The position numbers and the translations under genes are program-made. DNA of 64,000 nt, taken from assembly GCA_013373375.1 (NCBI GenBank), contig JABXHY010000040.1:1-64000 (forward strand), in the 5' to 3' direction. Source of the DNA: Gammaproteobacteria bacterium. GTDB lineage: Bacteria > Pseudomonadota > Gammaproteobacteria > Enterobacterales > Kangiellaceae. The notes beneath the pieces are model-generated. The model ran no database searches. It saw only the letters and a list, made by a program, of their open reading frames with translations, and was not told the DNA's origin. Below, in pieces: positions 36,680 through 46,900 of this stretch. Each line of letters starts with the position of its first letter. Position 1 is the stretch's first letter.

Positions 36680-37744
36680 ATGAACGTGAACGCACAAAGC
36701 TTTACCCAAACACTATCACAAACGTTTTTTGCAATAGTCTTATTCTGTGTTGCAACCTTAATCAGTTCTTGCAGCAGTTCTAGTAATGACAACAATAACT
36801 CTGATGATGAGCCGCTAGTTCTTCAGGATATTCTTGATCAAACAATTTCTTACGGCGCTAAAGGGATTTTTGTTTATATTCAAACAGCTGATCAACCTGC
36901 TATTTTGGCGACCTCTGGCATACAAAATGATACCAGTGGAGAATTGGCTGACTCGAGGGCATTATTTAAGATTGCCAGCATCAGCAAACTGTTTATTGCC
37001 GTCAGCACCATTAAACTGACTCATCAAGGAACTCTAACTTTAAGCGATACACTGCAAGATTGGTTGCCAGAGCTAAGCTCGCGCATAGAAAACAGCGAAG
37101 CGATTACCATTCGCCAGTTACTTCAGCACCGCAGTGGCATTCCAGACTTTGACAGCCAAACGGGATTTAGCTGGAGCAACTCGCACACCGATATCGATGA
37201 CACTTTGGAATATGCTTTAGACTTACCTGCGGACTTTGCTCCCAATGAACGCTATGAATATTCCAATACCAACTACTTGCTGCTCGGAAAAATATTAGAC
37301 CGCGCACTTAATTACGATCATCGAATTTACATTCAAGACACCATACTCACACCAAATCAATTGTTTGATACTTATTCGTTACTAGAAGAAATCGACATTT
37401 CGTTGTTGGCAAGAGGTTACTGGAATGGTAACGATGTTACTGAGCTCAGTTACTCTATTCCTGGAGGCTCGATGATCTCTACGTCAGAAAATATAGGTGT
37501 TTTTATTCGAGAATTGGCCACTGGAAACCTGCTGTCGTTTGAAGAGCGAAGTCTCTATCGTGAGGTATTTTCGTCATTTGAGCACTCCGGTTGGCTTCCC
37601 GGTTATCAAAGCATTGCTCGCTATTCGCCAAATTTAAATACTGTGATTATTCAATTTATGAACTCAACGGGTGCCAACACAGAAGCACTGGCTCAGGAAA
37701 ATTACAACAAACTGCTACTTTGGGTTGACCAACAGACCCCATAA
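36680..37744 (+). CDS. Serine hydrolase lipoprotein, beta-lactamase/DD-peptidase fold
   Basis: A 354-residue outer- or inner-membrane lipoprotein (lipobox ISSC, Cys31) of the class C beta-lactamase-like family. The three active-site motifs are in place: S100-I-S-K103 in FKIASISK, Y194-S-N196 in YEYSNTNYLLLG, and HSG (EHSGWLPGY) as the third. Family members include DD-peptidases, esterases and D-aminopeptidases; most are not true beta-lactamases. The ATG has TTAGGA just upstream, and a TATAAT sits about 95 bp before it at 36580. It is a single plus-strand gene between minus-strand neighbours. Confidence 0.88.
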   Translation: MNVNAQSFTQTLSQTFFAIVLFCVATLISSCSSSSNDNNNSDDEPLVLQDILDQTISYGAKGIFVYIQTADQPAILATSGIQNDTSGELADSRALFKIASISKLFIAVSTIKLTHQGTLTLSDTLQDWLPELSSRIENSEAITIRQLLQHRSGIPDFDSQTGFSWSNSHTDIDDTLEYALDLPADFAPNERYEYSNTNYLLLGKILDRALNYDHRIYIQDTILTPNQLFDTYSLLEEIDISLLARGYWNGNDVTELSYSIPGGSMISTSENIGVFIRELATGNLLSFEERSLYREVFSSFEHSGWLPGYQSIARYSPNLNTVIIQFMNSTGANTEALAQENYNKLLLWVDQQTP

Positions 37745-37769
37745 GAAAAGTTTCACATGTAAAGCTGTG

Positions 37770-38525
37770 TTAGTTTACGTTTAATACTTGGTCAATCAGG
37801 TCAATTTGTTGTTGTGCTTTTTCTCGGTATTTTAGCACCTCTGGCAAAAACACTTTGTAGTGAAAAAAATAGTAAGACGCAACTCGATTCCGGTAATCTT
37901 TATCATTCAAGGCATACTCAATAAATGTATCGATACCTTGATTCGAAAGATACTCTGACCACCAATCTTGAGTCTTTTTCCAATAGTCAAAATTCTGGTT
38001 TTGATCAGTGTAACGAAATTCATCATCGGCTTTGACTTCTTGTGTCGAACGATAAAAAAAGCTAATTAATTCTTCCGAAAGGTTAAGATGAGTCTCCACG
38101 TCTTCACTATTGAATTGTTCAAGTAGCTGAAACCCCCTCCTATGAAGAGACAACTCTGGAAAACCCATAATCACATAAGCATTAATTTTATTATCAATAA
38201 AAGTTGCTCGGTCGTATTGACTAGCGAGAACACTTTCTAAAAACGCTCGGTGAGTTTCATAATAATTCTCAACTTTATTGGTCTCTAAAATGTCTTGATT
38301 GAGATCGGATTTCACTAATTGAAGAATTGAGTTTAGCTCATTACTTCGCTTTCTATTTTCATTCCAATTATTCAAAGCGACAGCAATTAATATCCCCAAC
38401 ACAACTAAAATTATTTCAGTAATGGCGTATCCGAAGAATCTACGCCAACCTTGGTAAGAAGTTGAGTTATTAGAGCTATCTTTGTTTAGTAAGCCACTTA
38501 ATATCGGGCGTGTAAATTTATCCAT
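37770..38525 (-). CDS. DUF6090-like single-pass membrane protein
   Basis: A 251-residue protein with the DUF6090 pattern: a short cytoplasmic N-terminus, then the helix ITEIILVVLGILIAVALNNWNENRK, then a helical domain rich in aromatic and acidic residues (LFDQVLNVN at the end). The NNWNE(N/x)RK junction is typical of the family, whose function is unknown. The frame is open from TTG 38558, which would overlap the previous gene, but ATG 38525 has AGGAG at good spacing and is chosen. It follows the small barrel gene by 25 bp and is probably in the same operon. Confidence 0.78.
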   Translation of the reverse strand: MDKFTRPILSGLLNKDSSNNSTSYQGWRRFFGYAITEIILVVLGILIAVALNNWNENRKRSNELNSILQLVKSDLNQDILETNKVENYYETHRAFLESVLASQYDRATFIDNKINAYVIMGFPELSLHRRGFQLLEQFNSEDVETHLNLSEELISFFYRSTQEVKADDEFRYTDQNQNFDYWKKTQDWWSEYLSNQGIDTFIEYALNDKDYRNRVASYYFFHYKVFLPEVLKYREKAQQQIDLIDQVLNVN

Positions 38526-38550
38526 GTAACTTCTCCTAAAGATCTCTAGC

Positions 38551-39066
38551 TCAGTCAATAAAATAAGCTATCGAAATGGATAATAAGCGTTCGTCTTGAT
38601 AAGCCTGATCATTGAATTCGTACCATCGAGCTTTTGCCGTTATTGAAACAGCAGAGCCAAGATCAAACTCAATGCCCGCCTCCGGATAAATTGCAAATAC
38701 TCCGTTATTCACACAGTTTGCCTCGGAGCTAGAACATTGTCGATCTTCGCCAAAAAAAGTGCCCACTCCTAAATATGGCCGTACAACTTCAAAATCTGGA
38801 TGAATCAACATACCCGCTTGAAACCCACTTAAATTGATTCGTTCGTCAATTAATGGATCAGGTGTAACAGGATCAAGACGTAACCATTGATAGCCAGCAT
38901 AGACGGTCATGAGTGATTGACGAGCCAAATAATTAACCGACCATCCTTTAGCATCATAGTGGCCATTACTTTGTGTTCTCTCCAGCGACGCTCCATTAAA
39001 GCCATCTCTGGAGTAACTCAAGACTGAATAAAAACACAACACGAAAATAATTGTTAGCGCTCTCAT
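38551..39066 (-). CDS. Small outer-membrane beta-barrel protein
   Basis: A 171-residue exported protein (signal peptide ends near YSR, about 20). The mature part alternates hydrophobic and polar residues in eight or so strands, such as GWSVNYLARQSLMTVYAGYQW, PYLGVGTFFGED and AVSITAKARWYEF. It ends in a strand with terminal aromatics (SISIAYFID). This is the pattern of small OmpW/OmpA-like barrels. Two cysteines (RQCSSSEANC) may close a surface loop. Exact family not recognised. First gene of a probable pair with the DUF6090 gene. Confidence 0.7.
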   Translation of the reverse strand: MRALTIIFVLCFYSVLSYSRDGFNGASLERTQSNGHYDAKGWSVNYLARQSLMTVYAGYQWLRLDPVTPDPLIDERINLSGFQAGMLIHPDFEVVRPYLGVGTFFGEDRQCSSSEANCVNNGVFAIYPEAGIEFDLGSAVSITAKARWYEFNDQAYQDERLLSISIAYFID

Positions 39067-39200
39067 TCCATAGTTCCTCTTTGTTAAATCGAACTCAACT
39101 TAACATGCAATATTATCATTGTTCTCACCCCCTAACGATTAATTGCTTACTCCTACGCCCACTATAATTTATTATGTCTGGTGAACACAGAGTCAATTAA

Positions 39201-40211
39201 TTACTTTTCATTTGGTAGCTCTCTATGATTCTTTATAGCTCTTTGCTCTCCGGGTCGAGAAAAATAATCTGTCCAAGACCCAGGAAGTGCAGGGTGACCT
39301 TTTACAGGGACATGTACGCCGATATTTTTCTTACTGTTGATAATAGAATTAATCACTTCCCTCCCATCCGGCGTCAGGGCTAACCAGTAGGGTACCAATG
39401 CAACATCAGTAAGTTTTTTCTTCCAGTGTTGATGGTGTTGTCGATAAAACGTTGGGTTTGCGTCAGCGTCGCCAAAGTGAGCGACAGTAAAATTTGATGG
39501 AGTACTAATTCGAAACACTGTATTTTGAATGTCTTGGCGTTGCGGCCATCCTGCGTGCGGAATATAAACAGCGTCAATGTCCATATTATTCAGATTAAAA
39601 GATATCGCTGGATCTCCCAGTTTAAGCTCAACTGATCGAACTTGGGCTTCTATCTCGTTATACGAGGACAGCTGTTGAAGTTGTAGCCTACCTTGCTCAG
39701 GTATAAACAACAGAGTGTCTTTATTGGCTTTCAAATATCGTAAAGTATCTTTCGCATCGAAGTGGTCGCCATGAACATGACTGACAAAAATCGCCGTTAT
39801 ATTATCAAAAGGTGCCTGCCCTGAAAAAATTTTACTCCGTATTGCGTCGGGAACTAAAATATACTGTCCATAGTGATTATGAAAAAAAGGATCAAACAAA
39901 AACTTCACTTCTTTATCCTCTACAAGAACTGCTTCATTACCTAAATAATGCAGTATAGTCTCTGACGATACTGCCGATTGAGTATCTTGTAATGGAGAAT
40001 TTTTAGGCCTTACTATCTCTTTCTCTTTCTCTTTCTCTTTCTCAACAGTACTAGAATTATCCTTATTACTGCCCGTCAGATTTTCAGCGCAGCCCTCAGC
40101 AAAATAAACATTTGTTTTAAAGTGGTTAGTTTGGTGCGCACTAACAGTAATGCTACTAAATAGGCTGAAGAGAATCAGAAGTAAACACTTATAAAAGTAG
40201 AGTCTTTTCAT
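39201..40211 (-). CDS. Secreted metallo-beta-lactamase-fold hydrolase (UlaG-like)
   Basis: A 336-residue exported hydrolase (signal peptide to about 25). The metal motif HVHGDH is at H145, H147, D149, H150. FLFDPFFHNHY, VDAVYIPHAG and FRISTPSNFTVAHFGDAD are further metal-site and strand blocks, and the general outline is that of UlaG/YycJ-type proteins. Between signal peptide and domain lies a Glu-Lys repeat (EKEKEKEKE) encoded by a hexanucleotide microsatellite. Substrate unknown. It stands between the GH17-like gene (upstream, 105 bp) and the small barrel gene. Confidence 0.85.
   Translation of the reverse strand: MKRLYFYKCLLLILFSLFSSITVSAHQTNHFKTNVYFAEGCAENLTGSNKDNSSTVEKEKEKEKEIVRPKNSPLQDTQSAVSSETILHYLGNEAVLVEDKEVKFLFDPFFHNHYGQYILVPDAIRSKIFSGQAPFDNITAIFVSHVHGDHFDAKDTLRYLKANKDTLLFIPEQGRLQLQQLSSYNEIEAQVRSVELKLGDPAISFNLNNMDIDAVYIPHAGWPQRQDIQNTVFRISTPSNFTVAHFGDADANPTFYRQHHQHWKKKLTDVALVPYWLALTPDGREVINSIINSKKNIGVHVPVKGHPALPGSWTDYFSRPGEQRAIKNHRELPNEK
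40016..40043. repeat. Hexanucleotide microsatellite inside a gene (TCTCTT)
   Basis: Nearly five copies of TCTCTT run from 40016 to 40043, read on the minus strand as GAGAAA and encoding a Glu-Lys repeat in the linker of the metallo-hydrolase. Because the unit is six bases, slippage changes linker length without a frameshift. Confidence 0.9.
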
Positions 40212-40315
40212 TATTCATTACTCTTTATTTAAGTTTATTCATGTAGAGCGGTGTTATTCAATAATGACAAATTCAACAGCTGCTTTTTGAAAACAATTTC
40301 AATACTTTACAGCAA

Positions 40316-41356
40316 CTATAACGCATCTATTGTCAGATACTCTTTAACCACTAACTTTGGGGTTCTATCCGCTCGATAAATACCCCAATTTTTTTCCGCT
40401 ATCGACTTTGGCTTTTCCATACCGCCTTTCCAGTTTTCATCAAACGCCTGAAAATAAAACGATACAATTCTATTATTGGTTAACCATTGTCGATAACCTT
40501 TAAAAAATTTAGCTTGAGCTTTCTCACTGGCTTCCGCAATGATTAATCGTTCATCGCCGTTACTGCTAAGCGAACTCGTCGCCCAACCTGACTCGCCAAG
40601 AACAATTTGCTTTTCAGGATACTGAGACTGGATTCCACGGAAGATCTTTTCGGTCCATGCAACGGAATTTTTTAAAAGTTTGGAGTTCCACATAGCGTAT
40701 GCGTGCAGAACAATAAAATCGACTTGGTCTGCAACTGACTTGCTCCATGGTTTATTCCAGAAATTATAATCATCCGCTAAAGTAACTGGCACTGCTACAC
40801 GTTTTTGTACGCTCTTCACCCATTTCAAATATTGCGGAATCTCGTCTTTTTCGAACTTATGGTATGACCATTCGACAAAAATTTCATTGCCAAGATTAAC
40901 CGCAATAATAATATTGGGAAAACGATTTGCAAAAGACACCACTTGGGCTAATTGTTCTTCATTTTCCTCAAGTGTTTGATTGCCAGACAGCCAGGCTCCT
41001 TGCATAACTTTGATGGGTAGCTTATTTTCTTTAATGACCTCTAGTACTCGCTCACTCGACAGATCCGCTGCATATAAACGAATCAAATGCCATGATAATT
41101 GCTCATTCGAAGTCAATAAGGTGAGATCTTCTAAAATTTGTTTTTTTGAAGGCAACTGTTTATTATCAGGACTTTGACCGTCTCGATATGGACTGTAAGC
41201 AATCCCAAGACCTACCCATGCTTCGTTGAGAGTTGGTTCAAGAACCGTTTCAGCAGTTAAATCTTTCTCTTCCGCTAACAGTTGACCACTAAAAAGCAAA
41301 ATCACTATTAGCCAGTAATTTACATTCAAGATAAACCAGCTTATCTGACTCAGCAT
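40316..41356 (-). CDS. GH17-like glycoside hydrolase (beta-1,3-glucan active)
   Basis: A 346-residue exported (beta/alpha)8 enzyme resembling glycoside hydrolase family 17 exo-beta-1,3-glucanases and related glucan-branching proteins. The acid/base is E158 in VNLGNEIFVEW and the nucleophile E255 in VLGESGWATSS. Other family blocks are GLGIAYSPYRDGQSP near the N-terminus and VSFYFQAFDENWKG near the end. It probably acts on laminarin-like or osmoregulated periplasmic glucans. The N-terminal helix (about 6-28) is a signal peptide. Neighbours in the same direction are the TPR-GGDEF gene upstream and the metallo-hydrolase downstream. Confidence 0.82.
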   Translation of the reverse strand: MLSQISWFILNVNYWLIVILLFSGQLLAEEKDLTAETVLEPTLNEAWVGLGIAYSPYRDGQSPDNKQLPSKKQILEDLTLLTSNEQLSWHLIRLYAADLSSERVLEVIKENKLPIKVMQGAWLSGNQTLEENEEQLAQVVSFANRFPNIIIAVNLGNEIFVEWSYHKFEKDEIPQYLKWVKSVQKRVAVPVTLADDYNFWNKPWSKSVADQVDFIVLHAYAMWNSKLLKNSVAWTEKIFRGIQSQYPEKQIVLGESGWATSSLSSNGDERLIIAEASEKAQAKFFKGYRQWLTNNRIVSFYFQAFDENWKGGMEKPKSIAEKNWGIYRADRTPKLVVKEYLTIDAL

Positions 41357-41442
41357 TTATGCCTCACAATTTCACACTTTAGAAACGAAAAGACACTATA
41401 CCTGAGGGATAAGAGATTATGAAACCTGTTGAGATGTGAAAG

Positions 41443-41472
41443 TCGGACGAAGATGACTCGGACAAAGATGAC
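41443..41472. repeat. 15-bp tandem repeat, one mismatch
   Basis: TCGGACGAAGATGAC (41443-41457) is followed directly by TCGGACAAAGATGAC (41458-41472). It lies between the TPR-GGDEF stop and the GH17-like start. Confidence 0.85.
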
Positions 41473-41498
41473 AATGAAAATTGATAGAGGCTTACGGA

Positions 41499-43610
41499 TT
41501 ATGCTTGTTCGGGTAAAGTTCGCTCCAACCGCAGCCCATGCTTTTCCAATTCAGACTCGCCATGTTGAGCGTCTAAATTCATCAATACGAGCTTTTTAGC
41601 GTCTGAAACAGTTTTATCACTGGAATGAAGTGTGGTCGCCTGATTTCGACCTTTGTCTTTTGAAATGTACAGCAATCGATCGACCAGTTTGGTTGAATCA
41701 TCCCAAGTTAACCAATGTTGATCCAAGTCCGAAAATGGAAATAACGCGTAACCCATCGACATAGTTACTTTTATAGAAACGTCCTCAACTTGCATCGATT
41801 CCTTATTGCGTCGATCTAAAATGCGTTTACAGAAATGTTGAACGCCTTCAATATCCGTATCAAACATAATAACTAAAAATTCTTCACCACCCCAACGAAC
41901 TGCGATATCACCTTTGCGCAGATTTCCAGTGAGTTCATTGGAAATATTAATCAGAACTTTGTCACCAATATCATGGCCAAAGTCATCATTGATTTTTTTG
42001 AAATGATCAATATCGAGCAATACCAAGCCTATTTTATCCTGACTGTGTTGAGTGACTTGACGCCGAACCACAGTTGCCGCAATTTTTTCCTGAATCTCAC
42101 CAATAAACCGACGATTGTGCAATTTGGTCAATGGATCTCTAAGCGCTTGCTCTTTCAATTTCGAATTCAGTTGATCCAATGTGGAGTTTTTCTGTGCAAT
42201 TATTTTGTTACGCTGATACAAATGGAACAGTGCTATCGCAATAACAATACCGATTAAAACGGCAGAAATCATCATGATTTTCTGAGTTCTTAACTCCGAT
42301 GCATTGAGTAGGTTTTCTTGATTAAGTCGCTCTATTTCACGCTTACTTTTTTCACTTTGATAGATCTTTTGTAGCTCCAATACTTTTTCGCTATTAGTCT
42401 GACGAATTAAATCCATCGAGTCTTGATGAAACTGTTGATAGAACTCAAGTGCCTTTTTAAAGTCACCTTGAAGTTGATAGATAATTGAAAAGTCTTCAAG
42501 CGCCCATAGCATTGACTGTTTGTGATTAAGCTCTTTATATACTAGATCGGCTTTTTCGAGCGCACTTATGGCAGCCTCGTATTTTTCTAAGCTGCGCAAA
42601 GCAATCGACATATTGTTATACGACACTGCTTTTTCGTAAGGACTTTTATATTTCTCAGCAACTTCCACCGTCCTTTGGGCTGCAGCGACAGCGTCGACAA
42701 ACTTTTCTTCTCTTAAATGCTGATTTTGTAACTGGATAAGCGCTCTTAAATAAGGCTTGAAGGCACCAACCTCTTCCGCTTCGTCGAATATTTTCTGCCG
42801 ATATTCATTCGACAACTCGATATACTTTAGTCGTTTATCGAGCTCAACTTTTTGCTGCTCTTCATCTTCTGTCGCATTAATAACTGCAACTTGTCTTACG
42901 GCCATCATGTAATAGATATTCATTGCATTGGAATAGCCAAATATTCTTATAAAATTATCCTTCAGATCACTCGCCAGTTTGAGCATTTTTGTGTTGCTAT
43001 CGAGAGATTCCTGGTACTGCTCCATGTAATACAAAATGTTTACCAAATGCGACATCACGCCAATCATTGCATTAGTATCGCCAAGCTCCTCGGCTAAATT
43101 TTGTGCCGTGTTCAGAGATGTAATCGCTTCTTCATAAAGACTGCTGAGCGACCGCTGATTTCCCATTAAGTAATGGTAGTGCAACAAAAATTCCGGCTTA
43201 GTTTTAATGTCTTCAAGTTTGACTTGATCCAAATACTCTTTTGCTTTCTCCGCTTTTACTTCAGCAAGCCAGTAGGCGGCTTTGGCATAGGTTAACCATA
43301 TCTGCGCTTCGTCATCGAGCACGGATTCTTTCGCTTCAAACAGTTTTAAGGTTTCTTTGGCACTGTCGGTATCGCCTACTTTAAAGTTAAGCTGCATCAG
43401 TCGGTAATAAACCTCACCGTCAATCGAGGTTGGATCAGGCTCATATTGAGCGGCTTGAGTATATAAGAGTGCAATCGCCTGGTAGGGATCTCGATGCTGA
43501 ATAGCTTTATAGTCATCACGCCAAGATGAACTCCCGGACTGGTCTGCACCGTGTGCCCACGGTATCGAGAAGACTAATATGAGTAATAAATGGCGAATTT
43601 TCTTGGTCAT
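41499..43610 (-). CDS. TPR-containing diguanylate cyclase
   Basis: A 703-residue membrane protein predicted to make cyclic di-GMP. After a signal peptide (SIPWAHG) come roughly eight TPR-like helical repeats in the periplasm (about 30-430; SLYEEAITSLNTAQNLAEEL is one). A transmembrane helix (about 455-475) is followed by a short coiled coil and the GGDEF domain. The signature is GGEEF at 574-578, with RxxD five residues before it. Between GGDEF and C-terminus a 25-residue tail remains. ATG 43610 is taken; the frame is open to 43649 but without support. It lies about 340 bp downstream of the TIR gene in the same direction. Confidence 0.92.
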   Translation of the reverse strand: MTKKIRHLLLILVFSIPWAHGADQSGSSSWRDDYKAIQHRDPYQAIALLYTQAAQYEPDPTSIDGEVYYRLMQLNFKVGDTDSAKETLKLFEAKESVLDDEAQIWLTYAKAAYWLAEVKAEKAKEYLDQVKLEDIKTKPEFLLHYHYLMGNQRSLSSLYEEAITSLNTAQNLAEELGDTNAMIGVMSHLVNILYYMEQYQESLDSNTKMLKLASDLKDNFIRIFGYSNAMNIYYMMAVRQVAVINATEDEEQQKVELDKRLKYIELSNEYRQKIFDEAEEVGAFKPYLRALIQLQNQHLREEKFVDAVAAAQRTVEVAEKYKSPYEKAVSYNNMSIALRSLEKYEAAISALEKADLVYKELNHKQSMLWALEDFSIIYQLQGDFKKALEFYQQFHQDSMDLIRQTNSEKVLELQKIYQSEKSKREIERLNQENLLNASELRTQKIMMISAVLIGIVIAIALFHLYQRNKIIAQKNSTLDQLNSKLKEQALRDPLTKLHNRRFIGEIQEKIAATVVRRQVTQHSQDKIGLVLLDIDHFKKINDDFGHDIGDKVLINISNELTGNLRKGDIAVRWGGEEFLVIMFDTDIEGVQHFCKRILDRRNKESMQVEDVSIKVTMSMGYALFPFSDLDQHWLTWDDSTKLVDRLLYISKDKGRNQATTLHSSDKTVSDAKKLVLMNLDAQHGESELEKHGLRLERTLPEQA

Positions 43611-43950
43611 ATCCCAGCAGTATAATTGATAGAACGAGTTCTGATACAAGTCTTCAATATAAAACTATTCCAATTGAGATGTATTAGGCACTTCAGGCCG
43701 GTCAGCGACCCTGCCTTTATCCAAAAGCATAGTTTAATGATAGAGCACCCATAAAATATCTCAAGTAGATATATAAAATATACGAAATGATCGACATTTT
43801 CTCGAAATTGTTCACCAAAAATACTCTGCGTACAGGCCAAAAGTTAATCTCAGACTAGAAAAATTGAGTATTATTCTACCTTTCCCTTGGTTTTCACTTT
43901 TCCCTTGGTTTTCACTTTTCCCCTGCTTTTACTTTGTCCGTCGATTCTAC
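43611..43950. other. Intergenic region with 18-bp repeats
   Basis: A 340-bp spacer between the TIR gene (ends 43951) and the TPR-GGDEF gene (starts 43610). It carries the repeat array at 43881-43935 and otherwise no recognised feature. Confidence 0.6.
43881..43935. repeat. 18-bp tandem repeat, about three copies
   Basis: Units of 18 bp with CCCTTGGTTTTCACTTTT start at 43881 and 43899, followed by a third, degenerate copy. The TTTTCAC core recalls the arrays at 13665 and 62027. The array lies just past the stop of the 1873-residue TIR gene. Confidence 0.85.
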
Positions 43951-46900
43951 TTAGTCTAGTGGCTTTGCTTTTTCAGCTGATTCGGCTTTTCCAGGAGGTA
44001 CAGAAGACAAAATAGAGGTTTCCGCCATATTAACACCAAACGGCTGATCACTGGTTAATTCTACTCTTATCAACTCGCCAGATAAATAAATCACGGGATG
44101 ATCACCCAGCAGCTTTTGCCATTGCTTGTTTGGGCTCTGTCGTCTCACTCCACTATCTGGGCGCAAAAGATACAGTGTTTTGCCAATCAGGCCTGTGTCA
44201 GCAAGGTGTAATAGAACCGATCGATCAACCAGTCGATGATCATCCATTTGAATCAAGAGATCATCGACTCTCAAGTCATAGGCCGCGGCTAACTCTGTAT
44301 TGGTAATTGCCTGTATCTTAAGAACCGATTCACCGGGATAACCTATTTGACGCCATGCTGCCCCTTGGAGCGGTGGTTTTACCGTAATTGCTTGTACTGC
44401 TCCTTTGCGAATCACCGTTACTTTGCCACCTCCCTGGTTAACCAAATTGACTGTAGCTTTCCAGATTGCGTCAGTCGTCGAGAAATTCTGTCCGTCAACT
44501 TTCACAATACAGTCGTGATCTTGCCAACCACTGTACTCAAACAAAGAACCTTGCTGAATACCACCAACACATATAGCGGGTAATGATACTTGCAGGCGAA
44601 TGTCTATGAAGGATTCAATGTGCTGAAGAAAATCTTGCGCTTGTTTGTACCATTGATGATTCTGATGGCCAGGTTGATCAAGTCCGTAACTTCGCATCGT
44701 ATTCAGCTCTTGCTTCAGTAACGCCTTCGCTTCACCGTAATAACCTAGATTGAATAAATCAAATACCAACCGACTTTTTAAATTGGGTTCCACCATTGCC
44801 TGTGGAAACATCATTAGTATCGAGTAAGCTTCTATGGTTTGCCGACTTAAAATCGCAGATTTAATAAAATTAGACCTCACTAAATTGAGCAATCCTGCGT
44901 AACGAACTTGATTATTCATTTTCGTTGTAAGTTGTTTCAGTGCTAGATAGACAGAAAATGGAGACTGATTAACTCGATTAAAAGATTCTATCGATTGGAT
45001 GTAGTAATTATCTTCATCCAAACTTTTTAACTTCTCAACAGACGAATCCGATACCTGCCCTTTCAAAAGTCCACCGAGTATCGTCTCCTCCAGCATGACA
45101 ATTTGAGACTTTAAATTAGCCGACTTAGTTGTATTCGTGACATTGACAGTAGTGTCAGTTAACCAAAATCGAGGATCATCAAGATTTGAGAGGATATTGT
45201 CATCTGCCGCTTTAATTTTATTAATTCGACTGTTTTGCATATACGCAGGAGAAGTTTCTTGTTTAATAGCTTGAGATAAGAATAGTTTTTGACTTTCTAA
45301 TAAATCGACGCCTTGCAACCTGTACCCACTTAGCAATTCAGCAAACTCCGCGTTTTCAAATTTTGAATTCTGCTTTTCCTCTAGCAGGCTAGTGTAGTTT
45401 AAGTCTCCACCATTATTAGTCCAGAAAAGTGTTCCCGTATTTTGTTGATACTTGAGGGAGTAAATTGCCATTGCATCTAGCGGAAAAGTAGCACTGCTAC
45501 TCCAATCCGTGAGATCGAATAATGAAGCAGGCACGGTACCATCGCCAACTTTCAAATCAATGAATAACGCAAAGTTGTTCTCGGAGTCAAACAGCACAGG
45601 AACCTTTCCTTTGAGAGGTCCTGTTAATTTTTGGGTAACCGACAGATCATCTGCACTTATTTCAAATGTATTTTTCATATTTGAAGTAATTAATGTGTTT
45701 TGATCTTTCTTAAATAAGTAGCGATAAAAGCCATTATCTAAAATCTTATCAGGTGTCACGTCAAAGTTATCGACCGTCTTATCTTTTATTTTTTCCTTAT
45801 CAAAAAGCTGAATTACGCCTGTATCGGTTAGCGTTATTAAACTTTCTTTTGTTAGAAATGCTTCTTTAATCGGAGTTTCAAAAGATATAAACCTGCGTGC
45901 GGCATCGATAGACTCTGTTAATAAACTATTTAGGTCAATAAGATCGCAGTAAGTCTTCATACAAATAACAAACTCATTGTCATTCGAAAAGTTCATCAGA
46001 CTGTATTTTTCGCCTAGAGCCAGTTCTTGCTGAGTAACTTCAAACGCCTTTGAAGTATCCTCTAAATTAATGAGCCAAACTTGATGTTGATCTTGATTTT
46101 TATACGTGATGAAAAATAACCAGTTACCCTCTGGAGATACTTTCACTATCCAATTTTTAAACTTTGGAAATCTTCCTTCAAAAACGGAATCAACATCACC
46201 ACCTGACGATATTCGATTAATGATAATCTCATCAACCACTTGTGTTATTTGTAAAACACTGTCTTGACTGGCATAAAACCATTTTTCTAAGGTCCTTGAA
46301 GACAAATACCATTTTCTTGCTGTAATCTGTTTCGGTTGGTATCGACTTAATGAGTCATCCAAAGAACGAGTAAGCCACTCATTACCCATAAACAAAATCC
46401 ATGCTTGCTGAGCAATATAGGGTAGCTTTTGTATAACTTGTAATTTTGCAGTTGTGACTGAATACTGAACAATTTCTGACGCTCGTTCATCTTCCGCTAC
46501 ATTCACATAAATCGAATCCTGTAATAAGCCATTTTTGTTGTATCCACTGACAGCATGAATTTCAGTTGCAAAACAATCCGTAGAAATAATTGGTAATGGC
46601 AGCTGAAGTACTTTTCTAAAACTTGACTCATCCCAAATGTAGACCGAACCATCAGAATGACCAACGGCTATCTCACCGGAATTAAGTTCACACATATCGG
46701 TTACAGCAACTCGACTGTTGTGTGACCAACTCGATAAAAGCTTGTTATCTTTTCTATTAATTTTCATCCCGTTATATAGCGCACTGCCAACGAAAAGAAA
46801 TTCACCATTTTTGGAGTAATTCACTTTAGTCGGAAAGAACAGTCGTTCAGAAAAACCTTCACTTAACATCACAACGTCTTGTTCAGCAGTAACCAGAACG

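Noticed and set aside
36680-37744. Antibiotic-resistance beta-lactamase
   Set aside because: The three motifs define the general serine hydrolase family; nothing specific to a class C resistance enzyme is seen.
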